A DNA stretch of 64,000 nt, taken from the NCBI GenBank assembly GCA_050943935.1, contig JBMNQC010000009.1, positions 1 through 64,000 on the forward strand, given 5' to 3'. The translations under genes were made by a program, and so were the position numbers. How positions within the stretch are numbered: the stretch's first letter is position 1; the number at the start of each line of letters is the position of its first letter. Below, in pieces: positions 50,194 through 58,040 of the stretch. Under the pieces are notes generated by a model. The model did not search any database, was not told the origin of the DNA, and saw nothing but the letters and a program-made list of their open reading frames with translations. The stretch comes from Heteroscillospira sp050943935 (lineage in GTDB: Bacteria; Bacillota; Clostridia; Oscillospirales; Oscillospiraceae).

Positions 50194-50865
50194 TCAGTAA
50201 GAATCTTTGAAACGCGCCATATCGGAGCCGTCCCCAATCACCACCAGCACATCTCCCGGCTCAAAACGGTAATGCGGGTCCACAGCGATGGTGGTCCTGC
50301 CCCCGTGCTGTATGGCTATTATGTTCAGACCGAATCTGCGGCGCAGCTCCAGGTCCATGACGGTTTTGCCTATAAGTTCACCCTCTGCCTCGAATTCGGC
50401 AATCTCCATGTCTACGCTCAGGCTGATGTATTCTATTACGGAGTTGGCCGAAAGCCGCTGGGCAAGGCGCAGAGCCATATCGTGCTCAGGGTATACCACC
50501 TCGGCGCCTATCTTCTCCAGTATCTCGCCGTGCTCCTTGTTTATGGCCTTGGATATAACGCGCTTGACTCCCATGGATACCACGCGCAGAGTGGTGAGAA
50601 CGCTTACGTCTATAAGGGAGCCTATACACACCACGACCACATCGCAGTCCTGTATTCCCGCCTCCAGCAGATTGGCGGTTGTAAGCTCATCGCAGACAAA
50701 GGCCTGCTCCACCTTATCGCGCACACGACGCACGGCGGCCTCGTCCCTGTCCACGGCAACGACCTCAAGGCCGGCCTCCGCCAGAGATACGGCCAGCGCT
50801 GAGCCGAAGCGGCCCAGACCGATAACGCCGAAAATTTCGCCGTCCTGCTTTTTTACTCTTTTCAC
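50194..50865 (-). CDS. ktrA: KtrA/TrkA-type K+ channel gating protein (single RCK)
   Basis: 223 residues: N-terminal RCK_N (GVIGLGRFGSALAVSLAEAGLEVVAVDRDE; VVCIGSLIDVSVLTTL) and C-terminal RCK_C (GELIGKTVMDLELRRRFGLNIIAIQHGG ... FEPGDVLVVIGDG). The single unit and length fit KtrA/KtrC. It binds ATP/ADP as an octameric ring and gates the KtrB-like subunit encoded just upstream. The RCK_C domain of KtrA is an established c-di-AMP site in Staphylococcus and Bacillus. The start is GTG with GGGAGGA 8-9 bases upstream. Confidence 0.93.
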   Translation of the reverse strand: MKRVKKQDGEIFGVIGLGRFGSALAVSLAEAGLEVVAVDRDEAAVRRVRDKVEQAFVCDELTTANLLEAGIQDCDVVVVCIGSLIDVSVLTTLRVVSMGVKRVISKAINKEHGEILEKIGAEVVYPEHDMALRLAQRLSANSVIEYISLSVDMEIAEFEAEGELIGKTVMDLELRRRFGLNIIAIQHGGRTTIAVDPHYRFEPGDVLVVIGDGSDMARFKDSY

Positions 50866-50878
50866 AATAAATCCTCCC

Positions 50879-52171
50879 TCAGCCTATGGTGATGTGCTCG
50901 CTGGTGTACTCCACAGAGGAGCCCGGCCGGAAAAACCACACCGAGGCCACGGTGATAGGGCCGAGACGGCCTATATACATCAGCAGCATCAGCAGCGCTC
51001 TTGACCAATCGCTCAGCTCCGGGGTAAGTCCCGCGGATAATCCCACAGTAGCAAAGGCTGATACAGCCTCGAACAGCAGCCGGATAAATTCCGTCTCCGG
51101 CTCCAGCACGCACAGGAAAAATGTGCCCGTCAGCACCACCAACGCCGACAGAAGCAGCACCGTAAAGGCCTTGGATATGTCATCATCCCGCACTCTGCGG
51201 CGGAACACCTGACGCTTGCCGTTGGTGGCCGAGGCCCACACGGACATGACAGCCACAAAGGCCGTTGTGGTTTTTACTCCGCCGCCTGTTGAGCCGGGTG
51301 ACGCGCCCACAAACATCAGCAGGCACATTGCCATCATTGCGGCATTGGGCAGGGCTGCCATATCCACGGTGGAAAATCCGGCGGTTCTGGTGCTGACGCT
51401 CTGAAAAAACGCCTCCAGCACGGTCATATCGCTCACCAGCCAGAGTACGAGCGCTCCGCCGAAAATCAACGCCGCGGTGGTGCTCAGTACTATCCTGGCC
51501 TGGAGAGTGAGCCTGTGGCTGCGGCGCAGCCCCACAAGCTCCGCTATGACCAGATAGCCGAGGCCGCCGGAAATTATAAGGAAGGCCGTAATCAGGCTAA
51601 GCCCCGCGTTGCCGCCGTAGTCTGTAAAGCCGCGCATCTCCCCCATCAGGTCAAATCCTGCGTTGTTGAAGCTGGATATGGAATGGAAAATGCTGACGCC
51701 AACGGCCTTCCATGTGGGAAAAATATGCGAGAACACTCCGTAGGACAGCACCGCGCCAAGTACTTCAAAAGCCAGGGTAATAAACAGCACCATGCGGAAA
51801 AAGCCGTCCCGTCCGGATGTGGGGTCCATGTTCCAGGATTCCCGCAGCACACGGCGCTCATACAGTCCCATGCGCCGGCCTGCCAGCAGGGTCACGCCCA
51901 CACCTATGCAGGCCGCGCCGAAGCCCCCTATCTGGATAAGTGCGGCTATTACGCAGCGGCCGAATACGGAAAAGGTTTCCGCCGTATCCACCACCACAAG
52001 CCCTGTAACGCAGACGGCGCTGGTGGATGTGAACATGGCGTCCAGCAGCGACACGCTTTTGCCCAGGTTGTGGGACACAGGCAGCGCAAGCAGAAAGCCA
52101 CCCAGAAGTATGATGGCAAGAAAGCACAGGGCTATCAGCCGCGTGGGCGACAGCGAAGCTTTTTTCTTCAA
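50879..52171 (-). CDS. ktrB: KtrB/TrkH-type potassium uptake protein
   Basis: 430 residues with four pore repeats: MFTSTSAVCVTGLVVVDT, SSFNNAGFDLMG, VSTRTAGFSTVD and VSAFATVGLSAGLTPELS, each with the filter Gly. It is shorter than the trkH in this window and of the KtrB type, which is often Na+-linked. The first gene of a ktrB-ktrA-HAD operon. The start is TTG 52171 (AAAGGAG 9 bases upstream). Two different K+ systems in one 64 kb window are worth noting with DarA. Confidence 0.93.
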   Translation of the reverse strand: MKKKASLSPTRLIALCFLAIILLGGFLLALPVSHNLGKSVSLLDAMFTSTSAVCVTGLVVVDTAETFSVFGRCVIAALIQIGGFGAACIGVGVTLLAGRRMGLYERRVLRESWNMDPTSGRDGFFRMVLFITLAFEVLGAVLSYGVFSHIFPTWKAVGVSIFHSISSFNNAGFDLMGEMRGFTDYGGNAGLSLITAFLIISGGLGYLVIAELVGLRRSHRLTLQARIVLSTTAALIFGGALVLWLVSDMTVLEAFFQSVSTRTAGFSTVDMAALPNAAMMAMCLLMFVGASPGSTGGGVKTTTAFVAVMSVWASATNGKRQVFRRRVRDDDISKAFTVLLLSALVVLTGTFFLCVLEPETEFIRLLFEAVSAFATVGLSAGLTPELSDWSRALLMLLMYIGRLGPITVASVWFFRPGSSVEYTSEHITIG

Positions 52172-52203
52172 TATCCCCGGCTCCTTTCCTGAAATTTACT
52201 ACA

Positions 52204-52232
52204 AGTATAGTCTCAGCCCATAATATTGTCAA
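52204..52232 (-). promoter_or_regulatory. Promoter of ktrB-ktrA
   Basis: Minus strand consensus TTGACA (52232-52227), exact 17-base spacer, TATACT (52209-52204); about 33 bases before the TTG start. No c-di-AMP riboswitch fits in the short leader. Confidence 0.85.
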
Positions 52233-52271
52233 CTGAACAGGTTTTATATGTATGGGATTTTAATTTTTATC

Positions 52272-52302
52272 TTGACCTGAAGTAAAGTTTAGGTGCTATA
52301 AT
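52272..52302 (+). promoter_or_regulatory. MerR-type promoter (19-base spacer) of the DUF362 gene
   Basis: TTGACC at 52272-52277 and TATAAT at 52297-52302 are 19 bases apart. Between them lies a dyad ACCTGAA (52275-52281) N6 TTTAGGT (52288-52294) with one mismatch. A lengthened spacer with an internal dyad is the hallmark of promoters twisted into shape by MerR-family activators. Confidence 0.6.
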
Positions 52303-52330
52303 TAGCTCAGCAACAAGGAGGTCGTTCACT

Positions 52331-53200
52331 ATGAATAAATCAACAGTATACTTCACCCGAGAGATAAGCGCCGGGGCGCTGCTGCGTATTTATGAGGCTC
52401 TGAACCATCCGCTGAAGGGCAAGGTGGCTGTGAAGATATCCACCGGCGAGCCGGGCGGACACAACTTTCTCCAGCCGGCGCTTATAGCTCCCCTGGTGCA
52501 GGCGCTGAACGGCACCATTACCGAGTGCAACACCGCCTATGGCGGACGGCGCAGCACCAGCGAAAATCACCGCAAGGCCATAGAGGAGCACGGCTTTACT
52601 GCTATCGCACCCTGCGATATCATGGACGAGGACGGCGAGCTGGCGCTGCCGGTTAAAAACGGAAAGCATCTGGGCAAAAACTATGTGGGCGCCCATCTGG
52701 AAAATTACGACAGCATGCTCATGCTCTCTCACTTCAAGGGGCACGCCATGGGCGGCTTCGGCGGCGCGCTGAAGAATATGTCCATAGGCGTAGCCTCCGC
52801 CCACGGCAAGGCCGTTATACACGGCGCGGGCGACCCCAAAAAGCTCTGGACCGCAGACCACGACAGTTTCCTGGAATCCATGGCCGAGGCGGACAGCGCC
52901 GTGATGGACTACATGGGCCGGGAGAACATAGTCTATATCAACGTGGCAAACCGCCTGAGCGTGGACTGCGACTGTGACGCCCATCCCCATGAGCCGGAGA
53001 TGGCGGACATAGGCATCTTCGCATCCCTTGACCCTGTTGCTGTGGACAAGGCCTGTGTGGACGCGGTATACGCATCCCCCGACCCCGGCAAGGCAGCCCT
53101 CATTGAGCGCATGGAGTCCCGCAACGGCATACACACCGTGGACACAGCCTTTGAGCTTGGCCTTGGGAATAAGGAATACGAGATAGTGTCTCTGGACTGA
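52331..53200 (+). CDS. DUF362-family protein without ferredoxin domain
   Basis: 289 residues of the DUF362 family: KVAVKISTGEPGGHNFLQPALIAPLVQAL, GTITECNTAYGGRRSTSENHRKAIEEHG, MLMLSHFKGHAMGGFGGALKNMSIGVAS and DIGIFASLDPVAVDKACVDAVY. The family is common in anaerobes and has no proven reaction. This member lacks the 4Fe-4S ferredoxin region found in others and has only a C-D-C-D segment near residue 215. RBS AAGGAGG before ATG 52331. Its promoter looks MerR-controlled. Confidence 0.87.
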   Translation: MNKSTVYFTREISAGALLRIYEALNHPLKGKVAVKISTGEPGGHNFLQPALIAPLVQALNGTITECNTAYGGRRSTSENHRKAIEEHGFTAIAPCDIMDEDGELALPVKNGKHLGKNYVGAHLENYDSMLMLSHFKGHAMGGFGGALKNMSIGVASAHGKAVIHGAGDPKKLWTADHDSFLESMAEADSAVMDYMGRENIVYINVANRLSVDCDCDAHPHEPEMADIGIFASLDPVAVDKACVDAVYASPDPGKAALIERMESRNGIHTVDTAFELGLGNKEYEIVSLD

Positions 53201-53213
53201 CGGGAAAGCTCCC

Positions 53214-53256
53214 AAAGCGGATACGCCTTTTTTACAGGCGTATCCGCTTTTACTTT
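53214..53256 (+). terminator. Terminator after DUF362 gene
   Basis: 14-base stem AAAGCGGATACGCC / GGCGTATCCGCTTT with a 9-base T-rich loop, followed by TACTTTT. Confidence 0.88.
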
Positions 53257-53347
53257 TGTCAGACCGGGCAATGGACGCATATTCTGGATTGACAGCAAAA
53301 ATACGTCCGCCCTATCTTGCGGCGGACTGAAAGGCAGGATACGGAAT

Positions 53348-54424
53348 ATGGGACACGACTTATGTTTTTTCCTGGGCGCAAACTCCCGGGAGGGCTTTTA
53401 CTCTCTGTACGACGATTTCGTCTATCCGGATAAGGGGGATTTCCTGTGGCTTTTGAAGGGCGGTCCGGGCTGCGGGAAATCAAGCTTTATGGGTGCAATC
53501 GGAAACGCCGCCCGTGAGGCCGGACTGGAGACAGAATACATACGCTGCTCCGGCGACCCGGACTCTCTGGACGGAGTTTACATACCTGAAAAGCATCTGG
53601 CATATGTGGACGCCACAGCTCCCCACCGCATGGACGCCCGCCTCCCCGCCGCCGGGGACGCCTATCTGGACCTTGGCGCTTTTTATGACCTGAACGCCAT
53701 GAGGTGCGAGCGTGAGATGCTGGCGGACATGAACCGCCGTTACTCCGCCATATACAAGCGGGTATACGCCCTGCTCTCCGCTGCGGGAAATATGGACGCG
53801 GGGATAATAGGCGGCCTTGTGACGGACGCCGAGAAGGAACAGGCACGGCGGCGGGCCCAGGGCACGGCCGAACGGGAGTTCGGCCGGGCGGTGCGCCTGG
53901 GCGGCGGACGGGAGAAACAGCGCTTTATAAGCGCCATAAGCTGCGGAGGCTGCATACGGCTGCAGGACACGGTAACTACCCTGTGCTCCCGGGTATACGC
54001 CCTGGATGATGAATACGGTCTGGCGGACACATATCTGCGCACTCTGTCGGACGCGGCCTGGGCCAGGGGCATAGACGCGGTAATCTGCCGCGACCCCCTG
54101 AATCCCAACCGGCTGGAGGCTCTGCTGCTGCCGGAGCTGTCCCTGGGCTTTGCGGCAAGCCGTCCGCGATTCGGCGAGGCGCCGGGCTGCACCCGCAACG
54201 TGCGTTTGGACGCGCTGGTGCCAAAGGCGCGTGTTCAGCAGTACAGGCGAAAAATTCGCGCTACTGCAAAGCTCAAAAATGCGCTGCTGGATGAGGCGGT
54301 AACGGAGCTGATAGAGGCCAAGGCCCTCCACGATGAGATAGAAGCAGTATACAATCCCCATGTGGACTTTGACGGCATATACGAGCTGTGTAATCGGCAC
54401 ATAAAAATGATGCTGGAAAAATAG
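53348..54424 (+). CDS. P-loop ATPase of the PRK06851-like uncharacterised family
   Basis: 358 residues. Start FFLGANSREGFYSLYDDFV, Walker A GGPGCGKSS (38-46), then EYIRCSGDPDSLDGVYIPE and VDATAPHRMDARLPAAGDAYLDLGAFYD, which is diagnostic of this family of unknown role. A helical, Arg/Ala-rich middle (about 130-190) and a second Rossmann-like half without a clear second Walker A follow. No partner gene is known. Single gene between two terminators; weak ribosome site GGCAGGA before ATG 53348. Confidence 0.8.
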   Translation: MGHDLCFFLGANSREGFYSLYDDFVYPDKGDFLWLLKGGPGCGKSSFMGAIGNAAREAGLETEYIRCSGDPDSLDGVYIPEKHLAYVDATAPHRMDARLPAAGDAYLDLGAFYDLNAMRCEREMLADMNRRYSAIYKRVYALLSAAGNMDAGIIGGLVTDAEKEQARRRAQGTAEREFGRAVRLGGGREKQRFISAISCGGCIRLQDTVTTLCSRVYALDDEYGLADTYLRTLSDAAWARGIDAVICRDPLNPNRLEALLLPELSLGFAASRPRFGEAPGCTRNVRLDALVPKARVQQYRRKIRATAKLKNALLDEAVTELIEAKALHDEIEAVYNPHVDFDGIYELCNRHIKMMLEK

Positions 54425-54430
54425 GCGCGA

Positions 54431-54461
54431 AAAAGGACGGCTGAAAAGCCGTCCTTTTGTA
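54431..54461 (+). terminator. Terminator after the P-loop ATPase
   Basis: AAAAGGACGGC / GCCGTCCTTTT stem with a 6-base loop and TGT tail, 6 bases after the stop. Confidence 0.85.
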
Positions 54462-54553
54462 ATTGTTTTCACCGCAAAGCTGGTGTAAATTTAAAATAGT
54501 GTGAGATTGGACATCAAAGCCTGTGTATATAAGTGAAAGTGAGGTGAAGCCAC

Positions 54554-55114
54554 ATGGATGACGCTCAGATAGTCCGGCTGTACTGGGAGAGAGACGAGAA
54601 GGCCATACCAGCCACGGCGGACAAGTACGGGAACTACTGTGCTTCCATTGCTAAGAACATACTCGGTAATCAAGAGGATGCGGAGGAATGTGTAAACGAC
54701 ACATACTTGAATGCCTGGAATTCCATGCCGCCCCACAGGCCGGGCGTTTTATCCTCATTCCTCGGAAAAATCACAAGGAACCTGTCCATAAACCGGTACA
54801 GGCGCAGCACAGCCGTCAAACGGGGCGGCGGCCAATTGCCTGCGGTGCTGGACGAGCTGGCCGGCTGCGTATCCGGCAGGGACGATGTGGAGGACGAGTT
54901 TGACCGTCAGGAGCTGGTAAAGGCGATAGACGCATTCCTCGACACGCTTTCGGAAGACAAAAGAAGCATATTTGTATGCCGCTACTGGTACACAGACAGC
55001 ATATCGGATATCGCCGCGCGGCACGGCATGAGAGCAGGCGCCGTATCCATGAGCCTTAACCGCATAAGGGCAAAGCTGCGCGGCTATCTATCGGAAAGGG
55101 GCTTTGAGCTATGA
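54554..55114 (+). CDS. ECF-type RNA polymerase sigma factor
   Basis: 186 residues. Sigma region 2: KYGNYCASIAKNILGNQEDAEECVNDTYLNAWNSMPPHRP...LGKITRNLSINRYRR. Region 4: LDTLSEDKRSIFVCRYWYTDSISDIAARHGMRAGAVSMSLNRIRAKLRGYL. Lacks regions 1 and 3, as ECF sigmas do. Overlaps the next gene by 4 bases (ATGA), the usual position of its anti-sigma factor. RBS GAGGTGA. Its target promoters cannot be named; it may control its own operon. Confidence 0.94.
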   Translation: MDDAQIVRLYWERDEKAIPATADKYGNYCASIAKNILGNQEDAEECVNDTYLNAWNSMPPHRPGVLSSFLGKITRNLSINRYRRSTAVKRGGGQLPAVLDELAGCVSGRDDVEDEFDRQELVKAIDAFLDTLSEDKRSIFVCRYWYTDSISDIAARHGMRAGAVSMSLNRIRAKLRGYLSERGFEL

Positions 55115-55773
55115 CGAACGAAAAATTGTACGAGGTCCTGGGCGATATAAGCGACAGGCACATAAAAGAGGCCAGAGCAGAGCGCAAAAAGCCCGCCCGG
55201 ACAGGCTGGAGAGCAATCGCGGCCTGCTTTCTGATCGCCGTAATCGGAGCCGCTGCTTTCGCCGGTGGATTATTGGGCTCAAAGACAGACAACGCCGTAT
55301 TGGACAGCGGCGAAACGATAACCTTTGTCAAAAGCGCTATGCCCGCAGCCAACATAGATCTGGACGTGAGGGTAAGGGCTTTGAGCAATGACGAGATCAA
55401 AATGCTTTTTCCCGCTCTGCCCGTCACCGCAAACGCTTACTTTGACGCCGATACTCACGATACAATCGGCTTTGAGGGCAGCCTGAGCAATGTGAAGCTG
55501 GTGGTCGCAGCCCCGGGCATCAATCTGGTAGACACAAAAATCGAGGGCAGCGAATATGTTTCCACCGTGAGCGGAGTTCCTGTTTTGGCGGGATATTTTA
55601 CCGCAAACAAGACGGTAATTTACTATGCAAGCTTTGATATTGGAGGCAATTCCATTTATGCGGAGCTTTCCGGTGCAAAGGACAACAGCGAGAATATAAA
55701 GAATGATTTGGCCAAAGCTATTGAGCGGCTAATTGCCAACGGCGAATTTGACCTGGGCAGGATCAAAGAATAA
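55111..55773 (+). CDS. Probable anti-sigma factor-like membrane protein
   Basis: 220 residues. A short cytosolic helix-rich N-terminus (TNEKLYEVLGDISDRHIKEARAERKKP, 1-30) and one membrane helix (AIAACFLIAVIGAAAFAGGLL, about 35-55) precede about 160 extracytoplasmic residues of beta-rich type (ALSNDEIKMLFPALPVTANAYF; FEGSLSNVKLVVAAPGI; PVLAGYFTANKTVIYYASFDIGG). The N-terminus begins with the D-I-S-D-R-H-I-x-E-A pattern common in Clostridial proteins encoded after ECF sigmas. An anti-sigma role is inferred from position and topology. The outer domain is unrecognised and could be the sensor. Confidence 0.75.
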   Translation: MTNEKLYEVLGDISDRHIKEARAERKKPARTGWRAIAACFLIAVIGAAAFAGGLLGSKTDNAVLDSGETITFVKSAMPAANIDLDVRVRALSNDEIKMLFPALPVTANAYFDADTHDTIGFEGSLSNVKLVVAAPGINLVDTKIEGSEYVSTVSGVPVLAGYFTANKTVIYYASFDIGGNSIYAELSGAKDNSENIKNDLAKAIERLIANGEFDLGRIKE

Positions 55774-55778
55774 TATCA

Positions 55779-55817
55779 AAAAGAGACTCCGCCGTTTTTT
55801 CGGCGGAGTCTCTTTTA
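55779..55817. terminator. Bidirectional terminator
   Basis: AAAGAGACTCCGCCG / CGGCGGAGTCTCTTT stem with TTTTTT loop; between the anti-sigma-like gene and the minus-strand DUF362 gene. Confidence 0.92.
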
Positions 55818-55827
55818 TGTTCTCTTT

Positions 55828-56922
55828 TTAGAGTATCTCGTCGTAGATGAAGTTATAGATGTCTATGGCCTTTGGAGGGCAGCCCTTGAGGCTCTTGGCG
55901 AACTTGCAGGTGCAGCTTCCCACGCCTATCTCGCCCTCACAGCCCTTGTAACCCTGGCCTATGCAGATGGGCTTGTCCAGTCTGCGGAGGTAGCCCTTAT
56001 CGTCCAGACGCTTGAGGGCGTGGATGAGGCTGCCGTAGCAGGCGGAGCAGGCGTCCTTGGGCTCGGCGTACTTGGCCAGGCGCTGTACCGCGCGGCCGCT
56101 CTTGAGGCTGCGGAGGTTTTCCTCCGGCTGCTTCAGCTCTATGACGTTTGCCTTGGAGGTATCGGCGCAGCCCACACCCAGCTTTGCGGCCAGGCCGATA
56201 TAGGGCACCTCGCTGACCTCATAGCCCATCAGGTCGCACACATAGGCGTCGCACAGAACGGGGTCCAGGAAGCCCAGCATACGGTTCATGGGCACGGGGT
56301 TGCCGCCCTCTTCAAAATCCAGGTCGCCGCAGATGCCGTCCACCAGAATGAAGTCGTTCTTTGCAACGGTGTTCAGGTGGGCGATGGGGCGGTCAAGGCC
56401 CTGGGAGTGGAAGCGGCGCTTCTCGGTATTGGGGATGACACCCTTGTTGTTCTTCAGGGCGCAGGTGACGGAGGTCTGGCAGTGGCCCTTCAGCACGGGC
56501 ATATTTATCATGAAGTCCATGCTCATGGCCTCGTCGCAGATGTTTATCTTCATGCCCTTGCAGTCGTACTCCTGATAGGTGTCGTGCTGCTCATCCACTA
56601 TGTTCACCTTGTAGCGGCGGGCCAGGTCATTGAAGCCGCAGCGGCTGAAGGCGGAGGCGGTGCGGTCGCCCACCCAGCTGCCCTCAAGAATGGTGATGTT
56701 CTTGTAGCCGCGCTCCTGCAGATACTCGATGGTGCCGGCCAGTATCTCGGGATGGGTGGTGGCGCCGGTGCTGGCGGGGTTCGCGACCACCAGGTTGGGC
56801 TTCAGGCCAATGCGCTTGTCGGTGGAGCCGATAAGCTCCTCGATTTTGGCGGCGGCCAGTATCTCCTTGGCCATCTCCTCGGGACGGCTGCCGTAGGTTA
56901 TGATAATATCGTTTTTCTTCAA
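55828..56922 (-). CDS. DUF362-family protein with Cys-rich C-terminus
   Basis: 364 residues. The DUF362 core is KRIGLKPNLVVANPASTGATTHPEILAGTIEYLQERGYKNITILEG, MDFMINMPVLKGHCQTSVTCALKNNKGVIPN and LGFLDPVLCDAYVCDLMGYE. The last 75 residues hold clustered cysteines (DACSACYG; CIGQGYKGCEG; GSCTCKFAKSLKGCPPKA), likely an Fe-S site although not the standard CxxCxxCxxxCP pattern. The start is set at TTG 56922 because GGAGGAG lies 6 bases upstream; the TTG at 56937 lies within that site. It differs from the Cys-poor DUF362 gene at 52331. Confidence 0.85.
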   Translation of the reverse strand: MKKNDIIITYGSRPEEMAKEILAAAKIEELIGSTDKRIGLKPNLVVANPASTGATTHPEILAGTIEYLQERGYKNITILEGSWVGDRTASAFSRCGFNDLARRYKVNIVDEQHDTYQEYDCKGMKINICDEAMSMDFMINMPVLKGHCQTSVTCALKNNKGVIPNTEKRRFHSQGLDRPIAHLNTVAKNDFILVDGICGDLDFEEGGNPVPMNRMLGFLDPVLCDAYVCDLMGYEVSEVPYIGLAAKLGVGCADTSKANVIELKQPEENLRSLKSGRAVQRLAKYAEPKDACSACYGSLIHALKRLDDKGYLRRLDKPICIGQGYKGCEGEIGVGSCTCKFAKSLKGCPPKAIDIYNFIYDEIL

Positions 56923-57140
56923 GAGTCTCTCCTCCAATGTTTGAAACTATTACTTAAAAATATACCACCGAACCGGGGCGCGTGTCAACCTCGGAGCGGC
57001 GGGAGGCTCAGCCGCGGAATGCGGAAAAAAGGAATACCAGCACAAATGGTATGGCGCCGCCAACACCGTACGCCCATGGCCAGAACTGCCAGCTGCATGA
57101 GCATCAGGCGGCGGAAATCCCGTATTACCCTTTCCACAAC

Positions 57141-57950
57141 TCACTCCCCTGTCTTAACGCGGAGCTGTAGCTCTGTGCGGAATTCCGTCTCGTCGGCGGT
57201 ATCGTGGATATCCACCAGATACAGCTCCACAGGGGCGTCCGCAGGCCGCAGGCCCATATTTTCGGCCGCAGTATACAGGGCGCGGTAGCTCTCCCCTATT
57301 TTGCCGTAGGCCCCGGCGTGGACAAGGCAGAGGTAATCCCCCTCCGGAAGGCACTCGTCAAAGGGCGCTTCCGGTTCGCACAGGAAAAACACGGCCTCAT
57401 AGCGGTCATACCGGCCCTGCTCCATGGCCCGGCGGTCGGGCACCGCGCCCATCTGCCGGCTGCCCAGCTCCTTCAGCAGGCCCCGGTGCCGCCGCTCCAG
57501 CTTTTTAAGCAGATAGTCAACCTCCGCCTCAGGTGTGCCAGGCTCACGGAGCAGCACACAATCCCGGCGCGGCAGACGGCGTTTTTCCGGCCTGCCCACA
57601 GGCAGGCTCATGGCCTCCTCCAGTCTGGCACAGCGCTGCTCCACGGCGGCCAGCTCCTTTTGCAGTACGGCTATTTTCTCCTCCATGATACGCCGCCGTG
57701 TCAACAGCATCTCGCCCGTGCCCCGGGCGCTTCTGTTTTTCAGATAGCCGCGCATATCCTCCACGCTCATGTCCAGAGCACGGAGGGAGCGGATTATGTT
57801 CAAATCACACAGGTCGGCTATGCCGTACTGCCGGTAGCCGTTTTCGCTGCGCCCGGGATGCAGAAGCCCCTGCTCCTCGTAATACCGCAGGGTATCGCTG
57901 TTCAGGCCGTACAGCCCGGCCAGCTCCGATACGCGAAAATGTACGCCCAT
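57141..57950 (-). CDS. MerR-family regulator with GyrI-like ligand domain
   Basis: 269 residues. N-terminal MerR helix-turn-helix with wing (FRVSELAGLYGLNSDTLRYYEEQGLLHPGRSENGYRQYG, 5-43), dimer coiled coil about 80-125 (MEEKIAVLQKELAAVEQRCARLEEAM), then a GyrI-like effector domain to the end (YEAVFFLCEPEAPFDECLPEGDYLCLVHAGAYGKIGESYRAL; LYLVDIHDTADETEF). This BmrR/TipA-like layout binds hydrophobic drugs and activates efflux genes. It is divergent from a MATE exporter whose promoter has a 19-base spacer with a dyad, so the target is clear. Confidence 0.92.
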   Translation of the reverse strand: MGVHFRVSELAGLYGLNSDTLRYYEEQGLLHPGRSENGYRQYGIADLCDLNIIRSLRALDMSVEDMRGYLKNRSARGTGEMLLTRRRIMEEKIAVLQKELAAVEQRCARLEEAMSLPVGRPEKRRLPRRDCVLLREPGTPEAEVDYLLKKLERRHRGLLKELGSRQMGAVPDRRAMEQGRYDRYEAVFFLCEPEAPFDECLPEGDYLCLVHAGAYGKIGESYRALYTAAENMGLRPADAPVELYLVDIHDTADETEFRTELQLRVKTGE

Positions 57951-57971
57951 TATGAACCTCCAAATTCCCTC

Positions 57972-58002
57972 TTGACTTTCGTACTATACGAGAGTTTATA
58001 CT
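57972..58002 (+). promoter_or_regulatory. MerR-controlled promoter of the MATE exporter
   Basis: TTGACT at 57972-57977 and TATACT at 57997-58002 with a 19-base spacer. Inside lies CTTTCGTA (57976-57983), CTA, TACGAGAG (57987-57994), a dyad with one mismatch centred in the spacer. This is the standard target layout for a MerR activator, encoded divergently at 57950. Confidence 0.85.
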
Positions 58003-58040
58003 TATTCCAGACTTTTGTAAAGAGGTTTGGAGGTTTTATT

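Noticed and set aside
52172..52203. c-di-AMP (ydaO) riboswitch before ktrB
   Set aside because: Leader is only about 33 bases long, far shorter than that aptamer.
56950..57144. 64-codon minus-strand frame after the MerR gene
   Set aside because: No ribosome site for its start and Pro/His-rich content; the frame-shifted GTG frame in the same place looks more protein-like and is reported as a finding instead.
57204..58040. N-terminal extension of the MATE transporter by 279 codons
   Set aside because: The extension is antisense to the MerR gene and crosses the MerR-type promoter; GTG 58041 has a proper ribosome site and the family N-terminus.
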